Origin: Arsenophonus sp046530785
Lineage (GTDB): Bacteria; Pseudomonadota; Gammaproteobacteria; Enterobacterales; Enterobacteriaceae
NCBI GenBank assembly: GCA_046530785.1
Contig: JBHEQT010000001.1
Coordinates: forward strand, 124,001-188,000
DNA: 64,000 nt
Direction: 5' to 3'
Shown here: in pieces, positions 52,213 to 62,477 of the stretch
How the letters are laid out: every line of letters begins with the position of its first letter
Position numbering within the stretch: the stretch's first letter is position 1
Notes under the pieces: generated by a model
Databases searched by the model: none
Told to the model about the DNA's origin: nothing
What the model saw: the letters and a program-made list of their open reading frames with translations, nothing else
Translations under genes and position numbers: made by a program

Positions 52213-55200
52213 TTAGCTTTGATATAAGTATGGTTATTATATATATCATCAATAATACAAATATATATAATGCTAATTTAATTTTTATCTTAATTATAAT
52301 TATTGGTAATTTTGAGAAAATTTTCTAAAAAATCTTTTTGTTAGAAAAACTCTTTTATGATTGATAGTTTATCCTCTAAAATTAATTTTTTCTTTAAAAT
52401 TACTACAAGAAATATTAATAAATATTAAAATAAGTAGTTATGAATTATATCTAATATTTGAATAGAGTTTGAATAAATATATTATCACTTATTTATATTA
52501 AACAGTTTGTTGATTGATTAATATCAATGACTTAATAAAATTATTGCATTCATTTTTATATATCATCTGGAATTAAACAAATATTGTCATTCCGACGTTA
52601 ATTAAAATATTAATATAATAGAGTTCATTTATAACTTACTATTAAATTAACAAAATTATTTAATTGTTAATATAAAAATGTGAGAATGCATTTCTATTAA
52701 TAAAATGATTTTATAAAGATTTTAGAAAATTTTTTTTTCTTAAAAAGCTCTAATAATTATATTCTAATACATATTATAGTAGATAGATTTGATTTTTAAG
52801 AAGAATTTAACTTCTCAATTTTCAAGTATTTTAAACGATTTACTTTTGTTAAAAGAAAATACAATCTAGCTATTTTAAGTAAAATTTTTTTGGTAAATAA
52901 CTTAGAAGAATTAAATATATTATATAAGAAAATCAGTTATTCACTATTATAAATAGAGATATAAGTTCTGAATACCTCTATATTTTTGTAATTATTCTAA
53001 TATAATACTAATTATAGCAACTTTTTATTAATAGAAATTTACTCTTTTCTTTAATCATATGAAAATTGGATCCAAAATGTTTTTAGTTTTTATTTACGAG
53101 TGATTATTAAATAAGGATTTTTATTATATAACTAGTAACTAGTTGATTATTCAAGATGATATGAAACTAGTTATTGGTGATAATAATTCCAATTATTAGA
53201 AGAATATTATAAATATAATATTTCTCTTGATAAAATCAAAATTTATATTTGAATGATAACTATTTTTTTAATTTTAATTAAAATAAAGTTTTGAACTGAA
53301 TTTGATGAAAAACAGTTTTTATAAAAAATTACATTATAATTTGATATTAATGAAACATAATCAATAATGTATCAGCATTAAATAAATTAATAATAAAAAA
53401 TATTTTTAATTTTAAACCATATAGTACTTAAATAGTATTAATAATATTAAATTTATCTCTTAATATTTAATATTAATTAATTGAGTAAACTATATAGAAA
53501 TTAATTAATTATAAGATAACTTGTATCTCTAATCATATTATCTGAATATTCTTAATATCTAAAGATAAAGTTAATTAATTAAGTTCATAATTATAATGAA
53601 CTTAAACTTTTAATAAAATCTATTATAAAATAGATAAGAATTAATAGTAATTTCATGCTTTATCATCTTAATTAAGATGATATTCAAATATAGTGAAATA
53701 TTTTTCTAAGTTAGAAACAAAATCGTTGAAAAATAATTTTTATAATTATAAGATCTAATATCTATACTAGTTTCTCAATGTATATAAATTTCTTAAGTAA
53801 AATTTCTTTATATGATTATTAATAGATTTTATTTTAAAGTATACTCTTAGATAAGAATAGATAATACAAATATTCATTATTTATATAATATTCTAAAATT
53901 ATTAAAAATTAAAGATTATCAATAACAATTAATTTTTTTTAATAAAATCTCTGATCACGTTCTCTAGGTTAGAAACTATCTAAACATAAACTAAAAATCT
54001 ATCGAATAATATTTATTTTTAAATATGGGGGGATCCTCACTAATAACAAAAATATATTATCATAAAAGCATGATAGGTTATTTTAAAAACTATCAAATCT
54101 TGATATTATGAAATAATTAGATAATATTCAAATCGATATGATGTTGAAAGATGAAGAGATACTAAAATATATTTTTAATATGTCAATATAAGTAGTGTAT
54201 TACTACCTATATAATATATAGATTTTATCATTGAATGATTATCTAAATATCCTATTCTCCATTTTTTCTAGTAATAATTTTTTAAAGAAAAAGGTAAAAA
54301 ACTAATAAGTATAATATTAAAATAACAAGGAATACCTTTATTTCTAGATGAAAAATCATCATTTTATAAACAATATACCTCGTTTTTTAGTAAAATTTTG
54401 TATTATTTATTTGATAATATTACTTCTTTATAAGTATTTTAAAACGTCCAATGAAATTGGACTTTGATATAAAAATCAAATTTTACTGTACTAAATTTTT
54501 CCTATAAAAATTTAATAAGTATTATAGATTTTATTGTAAAATAATTACATAAGATATACCATATTTAAACAGGGGTAATAAAAATATAAAAATTTTTATT
54601 TTTATTAATGTTTTACGAAAAAATTAAATTTCTGCAATCTATTATACTCTCCACATTCTTTTAGTGGAAATTAGATGATATAATTATCTGAAAATTCTCT
54701 TAACTCTTCCTTAGTAAAATTAGGTAAATAATTTTTATTAATCATTGATAATGATCTTATTAATTTCTTATTTATAGTGATTATTCATATATATTCTTCC
54801 CATCTTATCACAAGATAGTTTTTAATCTATTGATATGAAATAAGTTAAAAAATTATCTATTTTGTGAGAATTGAAGTTTTATTTCAAATAAAATGATATT
54901 GAAAATCATAATCCTATATTTATTCAGTCTTATTAATCAATATTGATGAAATCAATAAAGCAATAATTTACTTTATGATAATGGAAGTTCAAAATAAATA
55001 ATTAAAGTAAGTTTAGTATAAAACTTTATATTGAATATTTGCAGTAGTTAACAACTTTAATATATTATTTTAATAATAAATATTTGGAATGAAGATAATA
55101 GAATGAATACTTTATATCATAATTCCAATAAATAAAAAAATTTTGCTTGAATTAATATTTCATACTATTTATATAATTATATAAATAGTATTTATTAATC

Positions 55201-56757
55201 TTTTTTAAAAAAATTTTTTGACAATTAAAGTGTACTAAAAGTACTTAAATAAGTAAATTCTCTATTTTAAATTAGAGGAATATTTTATTTATTTATTAAA
55301 AAAATATTTTTTCTTATTAATTTTTAATTAAAAAGAAATTAATAAATATAAAATTAAAATAAAAGAAAATTATTAAGTTTAACTAAATGATTAAATATAT
55401 GTATTTAAAAAATAAATTTAAAAATACTAAAAATTTAAATTAAATTTAGTTTTTTAATATAATTAGATATAATGTTTCTGATAATTTTTATTATCAGTTT
55501 TAATAAATATAGTAATCGCTTATCTCTAACTATATATTTAAAAGATATAATTAACAATCTATATTTTAAATAGAAATATAGAAATATAGGTAAGAAAGAA
55601 ATAAATATAGAGAAAGAATATCCCTTTTCAAGTTTAACTTAATTTAATAAAAGTTTTGTATAGATATTTAATTAGATCTTAAAAAAATTATATTTAATCT
55701 AAACCTTCTCTAATATCTCCATTTTCCTTAGTAAGGGAAAAAATTATTTACTACATAAATTTATACTTAAATGATAATTATCATTTTTCCTTTCTATTGG
55801 CAAGTAAAACGAATCGTTCTATCTCTAAGAATAGAGATAATATTATAATATTAAGATAAATAATCAAAAAGCAGAAGTAACAAAATATAAAATAATTTTG
55901 TTAGTTAGTTTATGGTATAATTAAAAAATTAAAGATCAGAAAATAACGGATGAAAATTTTTTATAGATTTCTATAAAACATAAATTTTTAAAATTTACAC
56001 CTTAATTAAAAAAAATAATATTTTACTTTTCTGTATTTATTTTTTGAATTTATTTCCAGATATTACTATTAGTTATTAATAAATTTTTAACAATTTAAAA
56101 TAATTAAAATAATTAAAATAATAAAAATTATTCTTTTATTATTTTAATGTTGATATAATTTAACTATGAATTTCAATTCAATCAAAAGAAATACTTTATG
56201 TTTCTGATGAATCCCTTACTTTTATTAAAAATATTATACAGTCGATTATCGAATTATGGATAATCTAAAAAGGGGTGGTGATCCCGCTTCAATTGTTAAC
56301 TGTAAATCATAAAAAAGGATACCTTTTAAATCTCATGGTTATAAATTTCTATCTTCCTGATTATAAAAGTAATTTAGCAAAATATCTAAGTTTTAAAATA
56401 CTAATTTTACTTGCAATGGAAAAAAATTATCTGAATCTAAACTTATATTAATAGAAAATAAAGTAATCAAATTATTAAAATATGAAAAATAAAGTTAAAA
56501 TTTTTAAATCATTATTAAGTTAAACCAAGAAAACAAAAAATTTTAATAAGGTTAAATTTATTTAAGAAAAATTAAAATTACTAAATCGATATTTATAATA
56601 CTTCCGGTGAAATTATTTTCAAATAATTCATAATATGGAGAAAAGGAAAAGTGTGAGAATACACAGGAGTGAAAATTTAATTTTTAACTTTTTATTATTT
56701 AGAATAATATAAAGATATAAAAATTTAATCATCTCTGGATGAATTAAAGGAAAAATT
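52213..56757. other. gene desert between lptG and cca, 4.5 kb
   Basis: No gene is recognisable. It contains a perfect 30-bp palindrome (55162-55191), a perfect 22-bp palindrome (53661-53682), short A/T tandem repeats near 56094-56125, and one GC-rich islet at about 56270-56312 that I cannot identify. The last bases before cca hold AAAGGA, its ribosome binding site. Confidence 0.65.
55162..55191. repeat. perfect 30-bp palindrome
   Basis: Two 15-base arms (ATACTATTTATATAA and its reverse complement) meet with no loop. It is not next to any gene. Arms of this length are unlikely, though not impossible, by chance in this composition over 64 kb. Confidence 0.6.
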
Positions 56758-57996
56758 ATGCAGATTTATCTTGTTGGTGGCGCGGTAAGAAATCAGCTAT
56801 TAAACTTACCAATTTCTGATCGTGACTGGGTAGTGGTCGGAGCTACTCCGGATGATTTAATAAAGTTAGGTTTCCAACAAGTAGGAAAAGATTTCCCAGT
56901 TTTTCTACATCCAAAAACACATGAAGAATACGCACTTGCCCGCACAGAACGTAAAATAGGTTCAGGGTATACCGGTTTTTTTTGCTATACTACACCTTAT
57001 GTTAGTATAGAAGAGGATCTTTTACGACGCGATCTTACTATCAACGCTATCGCACAAACTGAAGATGGTCAACTAATTGACCCATATCATGGTGAAAAAG
57101 ATATAAAAAATAGATTATTACGACATGTTTCCTCTTCTTTTACAGAAGATCCTTTACGAATACTTCGAGTAGCTCGTTTTTCTGCTCAATTAGCTAAAGA
57201 AAAATTTACTATTAATAGTAAAACACAATTATTGATGAAAAACATGATTAGAAATAATGAGTTTAGTACGATTAGCGTAGAAAGAATATGGGTTGAAACA
57301 GAAAAAGCACTACAATCATTCTCTCCAGAAACCTATTTTCGCGTTTTATATGATTGTAACGCATTATCTATTTTTTTTCCTGAAATTAATAATTTATTTG
57401 AAGTACACGAAAAAGTGAAGTTATATTCACAAATTGATACCGAAATAGATACACTTGTAACATTAAAAATGGCGTCATCATTAACAGATAATGTCGAAAT
57501 TCGCTTTGCTGCTCTATGCAATGACTTTAGTAAAGCATTAACACCGATGAAAAAATTCCATAATCATTACGATTACGCTATCAAGACTATTTCTATGATA
57601 GAAGAAATGTGTAATAGATTACGCATTAACAATAAAATGAAGGAGTTAGCTAAATTAGTTGCCCGCTTTCATTTGCAAATCCATAAAATTAACCAGTTAC
57701 AACCTAAAAGTATAATTAATCTATTTAATCAATTAGATAGTTGGAGGAAACCAGAACGTATAAATCAACTTGCTATTGCCTGTGAAGCCGATTTTCGAAG
57801 CCAGATAGGACAAAGATATATCCCTTATCCACAAACTAAATTTCTCATTAAAGCATTTAAGATAGCACAAGAAGTATCAACTAAAAATATTATAAAACAA
57901 GGTATTAAAGGTTCTGAAATCAGAGATAAACTAACCCAAAAACGAATTCAAGAATTAACCGATTGGAGAAAGAAACAAACTATTTTACCAGTTTAA
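56758..57996 (+). CDS. cca: CCA-adding enzyme with a degenerate HD domain
   Basis: Adds or repairs the 3' CCA of tRNAs. It has 412 residues, the same length as E. coli. The nucleotidyltransferase head is intact: GGAVRNQLL, the catalytic DRD at D21/D23, RRDLTINAIA and the EDPLRILRVARFSAQ motif. The C-terminal HD domain has changed. The metal pair H255-D256 of E. coli is N255-D256 here, the HHGHG segment reads HNHYD, and FHDLIH reads FHLQIH. The phosphohydrolase activities are therefore probably lost, while CCA addition should remain. tRNA-Leu in this window needs it, because its gene lacks CCA. Confidence 0.95.
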   Translation: MQIYLVGGAVRNQLLNLPISDRDWVVVGATPDDLIKLGFQQVGKDFPVFLHPKTHEEYALARTERKIGSGYTGFFCYTTPYVSIEEDLLRRDLTINAIAQTEDGQLIDPYHGEKDIKNRLLRHVSSSFTEDPLRILRVARFSAQLAKEKFTINSKTQLLMKNMIRNNEFSTISVERIWVETEKALQSFSPETYFRVLYDCNALSIFFPEINNLFEVHEKVKLYSQIDTEIDTLVTLKMASSLTDNVEIRFAALCNDFSKALTPMKKFHNHYDYAIKTISMIEEMCNRLRINNKMKELAKLVARFHLQIHKINQLQPKSIINLFNQLDSWRKPERINQLAIACEADFRSQIGQRYIPYPQTKFLIKAFKIAQEVSTKNIIKQGIKGSEIRDKLTQKRIQELTDWRKKQTILPV

Positions 57997-58361
57997 GTTA
58001 AGTTATAATTTGGTTTATTTCGTTCTATAATTACACTAACCTGTTTAGCTTGTGGCACTGCACCTAGTTTACAAACTTTAACTCGTATCCAACAAATATC
58101 AAATTGATTTAAAATAATATCAGCAATTTTCTGCGCAACATGTTCTATCAATGCAAATTTTTGTATTTCTATGTGTTTAATTATCATTTTACTAATCTGA
58201 GCATAATCGAAATAATATTCCAATTGATTACTTTTATCTCTTTTCTGGTTATCCCATCCTATTTTGATATCTAGTAATAATTTCTGTTGTATATTTTTCT
58301 CCCATTCATATACGCCAATCGTTGTAAATACTGATAATTTTTCAATAAAAATAATATCCAT
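57993..58361 (-). CDS. folB: dihydroneopterin aldolase
   Basis: Cleaves 7,8-dihydroneopterin to 6-hydroxymethyl-dihydropterin, which after pyrophosphorylation feeds FolP (also in this window). It has 122 residues, like E. coli. Landmarks are MDIIFIEKLSVFTTIGVYEWE with the catalytic glutamate, FALIEHVAQKIADIIL, and the active-site lysine in KLGAVPQA. E. coli has KPGAV, so a proline is replaced by leucine. The 3' end overlaps the cca 3' end by 4 bases. In E. coli uppP (bacA) separates the two genes; here it has been deleted. Confidence 0.95.
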   Translation of the reverse strand: MDIIFIEKLSVFTTIGVYEWEKNIQQKLLLDIKIGWDNQKRDKSNQLEYYFDYAQISKMIIKHIEIQKFALIEHVAQKIADIILNQFDICWIRVKVCKLGAVPQAKQVSVIIERNKPNYNLT

Positions 58362-60805
58362 TTACTCTTTTCTCATATTTCAGTTTGATAAATAAATGCT
58401 TATGTGGATACTTTTATTATCAATTTAAAATTACATCAATGATCAGATATTAATGTTTATTTAAAGAAAATAAAATAAAGATTTTATATGATAAATATCA
58501 TTTAATAAAAATTAAAATTCTAAAAAGTAATTTTCTAGAACTACAATGTAAAATATAAAGTTAAATAGTTATTAATTTTACTAATAATTATATTTTAATA
58601 ATTTAATTAATTTTTCTGATTCCACAATGATCTTTTAAAATAGTATTTAAATAATATTCCAAAAATAAACTATTTGAGAATATATTAAATTAAAAATATT
58701 TTGATTATTTAAGGATAATAGTAAGTAATTATTACATTTACTATGATTATCTTTATTTATTTTTGATTAAATTTTCATTGCAGTTTTTGATCTATCTAAT
58801 TTTTAATTTTTCTGATCTTTGATTCTTTAATTCGTAAAATCATTAAGTAAAAATTATTTGTATATCAGCATTAAAGAGAATATCTTAATCATGTTCATTA
58901 TCGATATTCTTAAAAATGATTCTCAGGATAGCTATTCATATTGTTTTTAATAATATCTACTACATTACTCATAAGATATCTATAAATCTTTTAAGATACT
59001 GATACTAAGATTTTATCTATATAATTTATCTAATACTTGAAAATCGATAGTTGCAATTGAATTGTTTAAAGCTATATCGGATAAACAATATATTACAATA
59101 CAACCTCAATTATTTTGAATGCTATTAAAGATATTACTTATAAATACTCAAAAAAAGAAAATTTTACGACTATACAAACTATTTTGTGTTTTTTAAAAAA
59201 TAAATTTCTTTTTGTTAATAAAACTATTCGTAATACAGGTTTAACCATAAATAAAATACTTATACCATTAATTATTCACGATTAGTTAGAATTCAATTTT
59301 GTTCTCTATATAAGTAAAATAATGAGAGTTAAATAAATTTAATAAAAAAAATTAGCTCATGAATTACAAAATTAATTTATTGGTTAATATATCAAATAGA
59401 TTATCAATTATATCGATTTTTAATTGATAACCAATAATAAGATTATATTCACCATTTTATTTTAATAAAGAAATTGAATATTCAGAAGATAAAATATAGC
59501 TTAGTTTTAACTTTGAGGATATTTGAAGATATAAAGAATATTAATTTAAGAAAAGAAATTGGTATTGTATTATTGATCGTGAATTCAACTTAATTGATAA
59601 GATTTATAAATTGAATTACATGGAACATAATTTTATCTTCGATATATCTAAATATATTAAAAATAATAGTATTCAAAAAATTAAGTGATGTAGGATAATG
59701 CGTAGATACTATATCGTACAAAAATAAAAGTTACTGTTAATTATAAAAAAATTATCTTTCGGTAGTGGAAACTCTACCCTTATATCAATTTTTCATATAA
59801 AAACCTAAAAATTTTAGTAATACAGGAAAAGAGAATAAGTTCATATCCAATCATATAGTTACTATTAAAAATAGTTTCGTAAAAGTTAAAAACAAAAAGA
59901 AATATTGTAAAGAAGATAAATATCGATAAATATTTTCTAACATAAAATAATATCCTGGTAAATTACTAATAACTATTACTAGAAATTGAATATAGAATCA
60001 TTTCTTGAACTATAATAAAAACGTAGGACATAATGTTGAATTTATCTTTTTAAGATAAACACAGATGCTTTTTTATTAAGCTAGTCAAATAATAAAATAT
60101 GATTTTTATTTTTACTATTAAGTTAGCCTATATCATAGAACTAATTAAAAAAATTAAAAGATAAAATTTGTATTTTTTTTACAAATTATTCACTAGAACT
60201 TAAAAAAAGGGGGAAAGTTATTTAGAAAATTTCTCTGATTTTTTAGTAAAAGGCCACTTGTCTTTAAATATTAAATATTAAAATATGATTGGAGTTTCTC
60301 TCAAAATTATTATCAAAGAAATAATATAAATTTTTTATCAAAATATTAATATTAAAGAAAACTAAATAATATATATAAATATTTTATATTTTCTTTCTGA
60401 TTATCGAAATTTCGCAATCTTATCTAGAAGACTTAGATTTATTTCACTTCTTTATTTTAAAGAAAGGAGAAAAATGTAATTATTTTTATAATATTTTTAT
60501 TGATTGAAAATCAATTAGCTTTTTCATGGTATTTTACTTTTTATTCTATTTAAAAGATATTATTAAATAAGAATCTCTTTTCTTTTATTAGTTTCATTAT
60601 GAAATTCTATATTTTGTCAATTAAATCTAAACAAACCTTTTCCGATTTCTATATTTTATATTTATCATTTTATGATTATAATTGCTTTCAACATTTATAG
60701 AAAACGAAAGAAAATCGGTATATGAAAAATAAATATTAAAAATTAATATGAAATTATTCAAAAAAAATAAAAAACAAATTGATTACTTTATTAAATTTTA
60801 TATTT
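58362..60805. other. gene-free spacer between folB and tsaD, 2.4 kb
   Basis: In E. coli plsY lies here, opposite to both neighbours. I find no plsY motif (SGNPGATNVLR) on the plus strand and no other gene. A less AT-rich patch at 60160-60250 includes a G-run that I cannot interpret. Confidence 0.6.
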
Positions 60806-61840
60806 TTATATCGACTTATTTAAAGATGTTAATGGTAACAAATCTGTTAACGACCAACGTGCTTTAACAGTGATATCCAGATTATTACTAACATGATTTT
60901 GTAAACGGATCATTCCAGCTAGTGCTATCATTGCACCATTATCAGTGCAAAATTCTGGTTTCGCATAAAAAACCTCTCCTCCAATTTTTGTTATTGATTC
61001 TAACATTTTAACCCTTAATGGATAGTTTGCACTCACACCACCAGCCATTAATAAACGTTTGGAGCCAGTTTGTTCTAAAGCACGTTTACATTTTATCACT
61101 AACGTATCCACAACTGCATCTTCAAATGCTAGAGCAATATCAGAAATGGTTTGTTGATCCATATTATTATTACGAATAGTATTGGCCGCAAAAGTTTTTA
61201 AACCTGAGAAACTAAAATTTAGTCCTTGGCGATCTATCATTGGACGAGGAAATACAAAACGACCAATCTCTCCTTGTTGAGCAATCAAGGAGAGTGCAGG
61301 TCCACCTGGATAATCTAATCCTAATAATTTAGCTGTTTTATCAAAAGATTCACCTGCTGCGTCATCAATTGATTCACCTAATAATTGATATTGACCAATA
61401 CCTATTACATTAATTAACTGAGTGTGACCACCGGAGACCAATAATGCTACAAAAGGAAATTTCGGAATTTTTTTTTCTAATGCTGGTGCCAATAAATGTC
61501 CTTCCATGTGATGAATAGGGATAGCTGGTATTTTCCAGGCAAAGGCCAATGAACTTCCGATTGTTGCTCCTACCAATAAAGCACCAATCAAACCTGGACC
61601 AGCAGTATAAGAAACGGCATTAATATCACAACTAGTTAAATCTGCTTGTTCTAACGATGCTTTAATTAAAGGAATTATTTTACGAATATGATCACGAGAA
61701 GCTAATTCAGGAACTACTCCTCCATAATTGGCATGCAATTTTACCTGACTATATAATTGATTAGCTAATAAACCTAGTTGATCATCATAAATCGCAACAC
61801 CAGTTTCATCGCAAGATGTTTCTATACCTAAAACACGCAT
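60806..61840 (-). CDS. tsaD: tRNA N6-threonylcarbamoyladenosine synthase subunit TsaD
   Basis: Transfers the threonylcarbamoyl group to A37 of ANN-decoding tRNAs, together with TsaB/TsaE. It has 344 residues (337 in E. coli) in an ASKHA fold. The metal-binding histidines are H111 and H115 in HMEGH. The phosphate loops IETSCDETGVAIYD and LLVSGGHTQL, SFSGLKT, and GGVSANYPLR are present, as is the CTDNGAMIA motif. It is divergent from rpsU-dnaG, as in E. coli. Confidence 0.97.
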   Translation of the reverse strand: MRVLGIETSCDETGVAIYDDQLGLLANQLYSQVKLHANYGGVVPELASRDHIRKIIPLIKASLEQADLTSCDINAVSYTAGPGLIGALLVGATIGSSLAFAWKIPAIPIHHMEGHLLAPALEKKIPKFPFVALLVSGGHTQLINVIGIGQYQLLGESIDDAAGESFDKTAKLLGLDYPGGPALSLIAQQGEIGRFVFPRPMIDRQGLNFSFSGLKTFAANTIRNNNMDQQTISDIALAFEDAVVDTLVIKCKRALEQTGSKRLLMAGGVSANYPLRVKMLESITKIGGEVFYAKPEFCTDNGAMIALAGMIRLQNHVSNNLDITVKARWSLTDLLPLTSLNKSI

Positions 61841-62147
61841 ATATTATTTATCAACTTCTATAAGAGATTAATTTAATTGCTTCTTATCTAAAAGCATAAC
61901 TTTAAAAAAATAATTAATTTAATTCTCTATCTGAGATAAATTCATTATTATTAATATAAATAATTTATATAGCTTTATACTATTATTATATAAAATATAA
62001 TCATTTTTTAAAATTAATTAGAATATTAATATATTCCTTTTTGTATTGTACTTTACAAATCCTTACTTATTGAAGTAAAATTTTTGAAATATTTTAAAAG
62101 CGATTAAATTCTATTATTTCTAGAAATATTTTGAGGTTAAAGTGTGT
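61841..62147. promoter_or_regulatory. divergent tsaD/rpsU intergenic region
   Basis: This 307-base gap should hold promoters for both directions. I see candidate -10 boxes but no pair with a convincing -35. TGAGG lies 11 bases before the rpsU ATG. Confidence 0.35.
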
Positions 62148-62363
62148 ATGCCTGTAATTAAAGTACGTGAAAATGAGCCATTTGATGTAGCATTGCGTCG
62201 ATTTAAGCGTTCTTGTGAAAAAGCAGGGATATTAGCTGAAGTTCGCCGTCGTGAGTTTTATGAAAAACCAACGACTGTACGTAAACGTGAAAAAGCATCA
62301 GCAGTAAAACGCCTTTCTAAAAAATTGGTTCGCGAAAATGCACGTCGTACTCATTTATATTAA
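62148..62363 (+). CDS. rpsU: 30S ribosomal protein S21
   Basis: A small basic protein of the 30S subunit needed for efficient initiation on natural messages. The start is 62148, giving MPVIKVRENEPFDVALRRFK, the family N terminus. A GTG two codons earlier lacks family support. It has 71 residues, identical in length to E. coli, with the basic C terminus KLVRENARRTHLY. It is the first gene of the rpsU-dnaG(-rpoD) macromolecular synthesis operon. Confidence 0.97.
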   Translation: MPVIKVRENEPFDVALRRFKRSCEKAGILAEVRRREFYEKPTTVRKREKASAVKRLSKKLVRENARRTHLY

Positions 62364-62422
62364 TTTCTATAGTTTACAACAACTGTAACAATTAAATAAT
62401 AGTAATTAGATTATTAATGAAA

Positions 62423-62455
62423 GCCCTATTTTCTAACAGTAGTAGGGCCTTTATT
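62423..62455 (+). terminator. terminator between rpsU and dnaG
   Basis: Arms GCCCTA and TAGGGC with a loop of about 14 bases are followed by a T-rich tract. E. coli has a partial terminator at this position (T1), which lowers DnaG relative to S21. The same arrangement is likely here. Confidence 0.65.
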
Positions 62456-62477
62456 ATCATTCTTCAATGAAGAGTTT

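Noticed and set aside
55769..55786. Fur-box-like palindrome (AAATGATAATTATCATTT)
   Set aside because: It resembles a Fur site but lies 970 bases from the nearest gene, with no iron gene nearby. A/T-rich palindromes of 18 bp are expected by chance here.
58362..60805. Possible plsY remnant or hidden tRNA
   Set aside because: No family motif on the plus strand and no cloverleaf found by eye.
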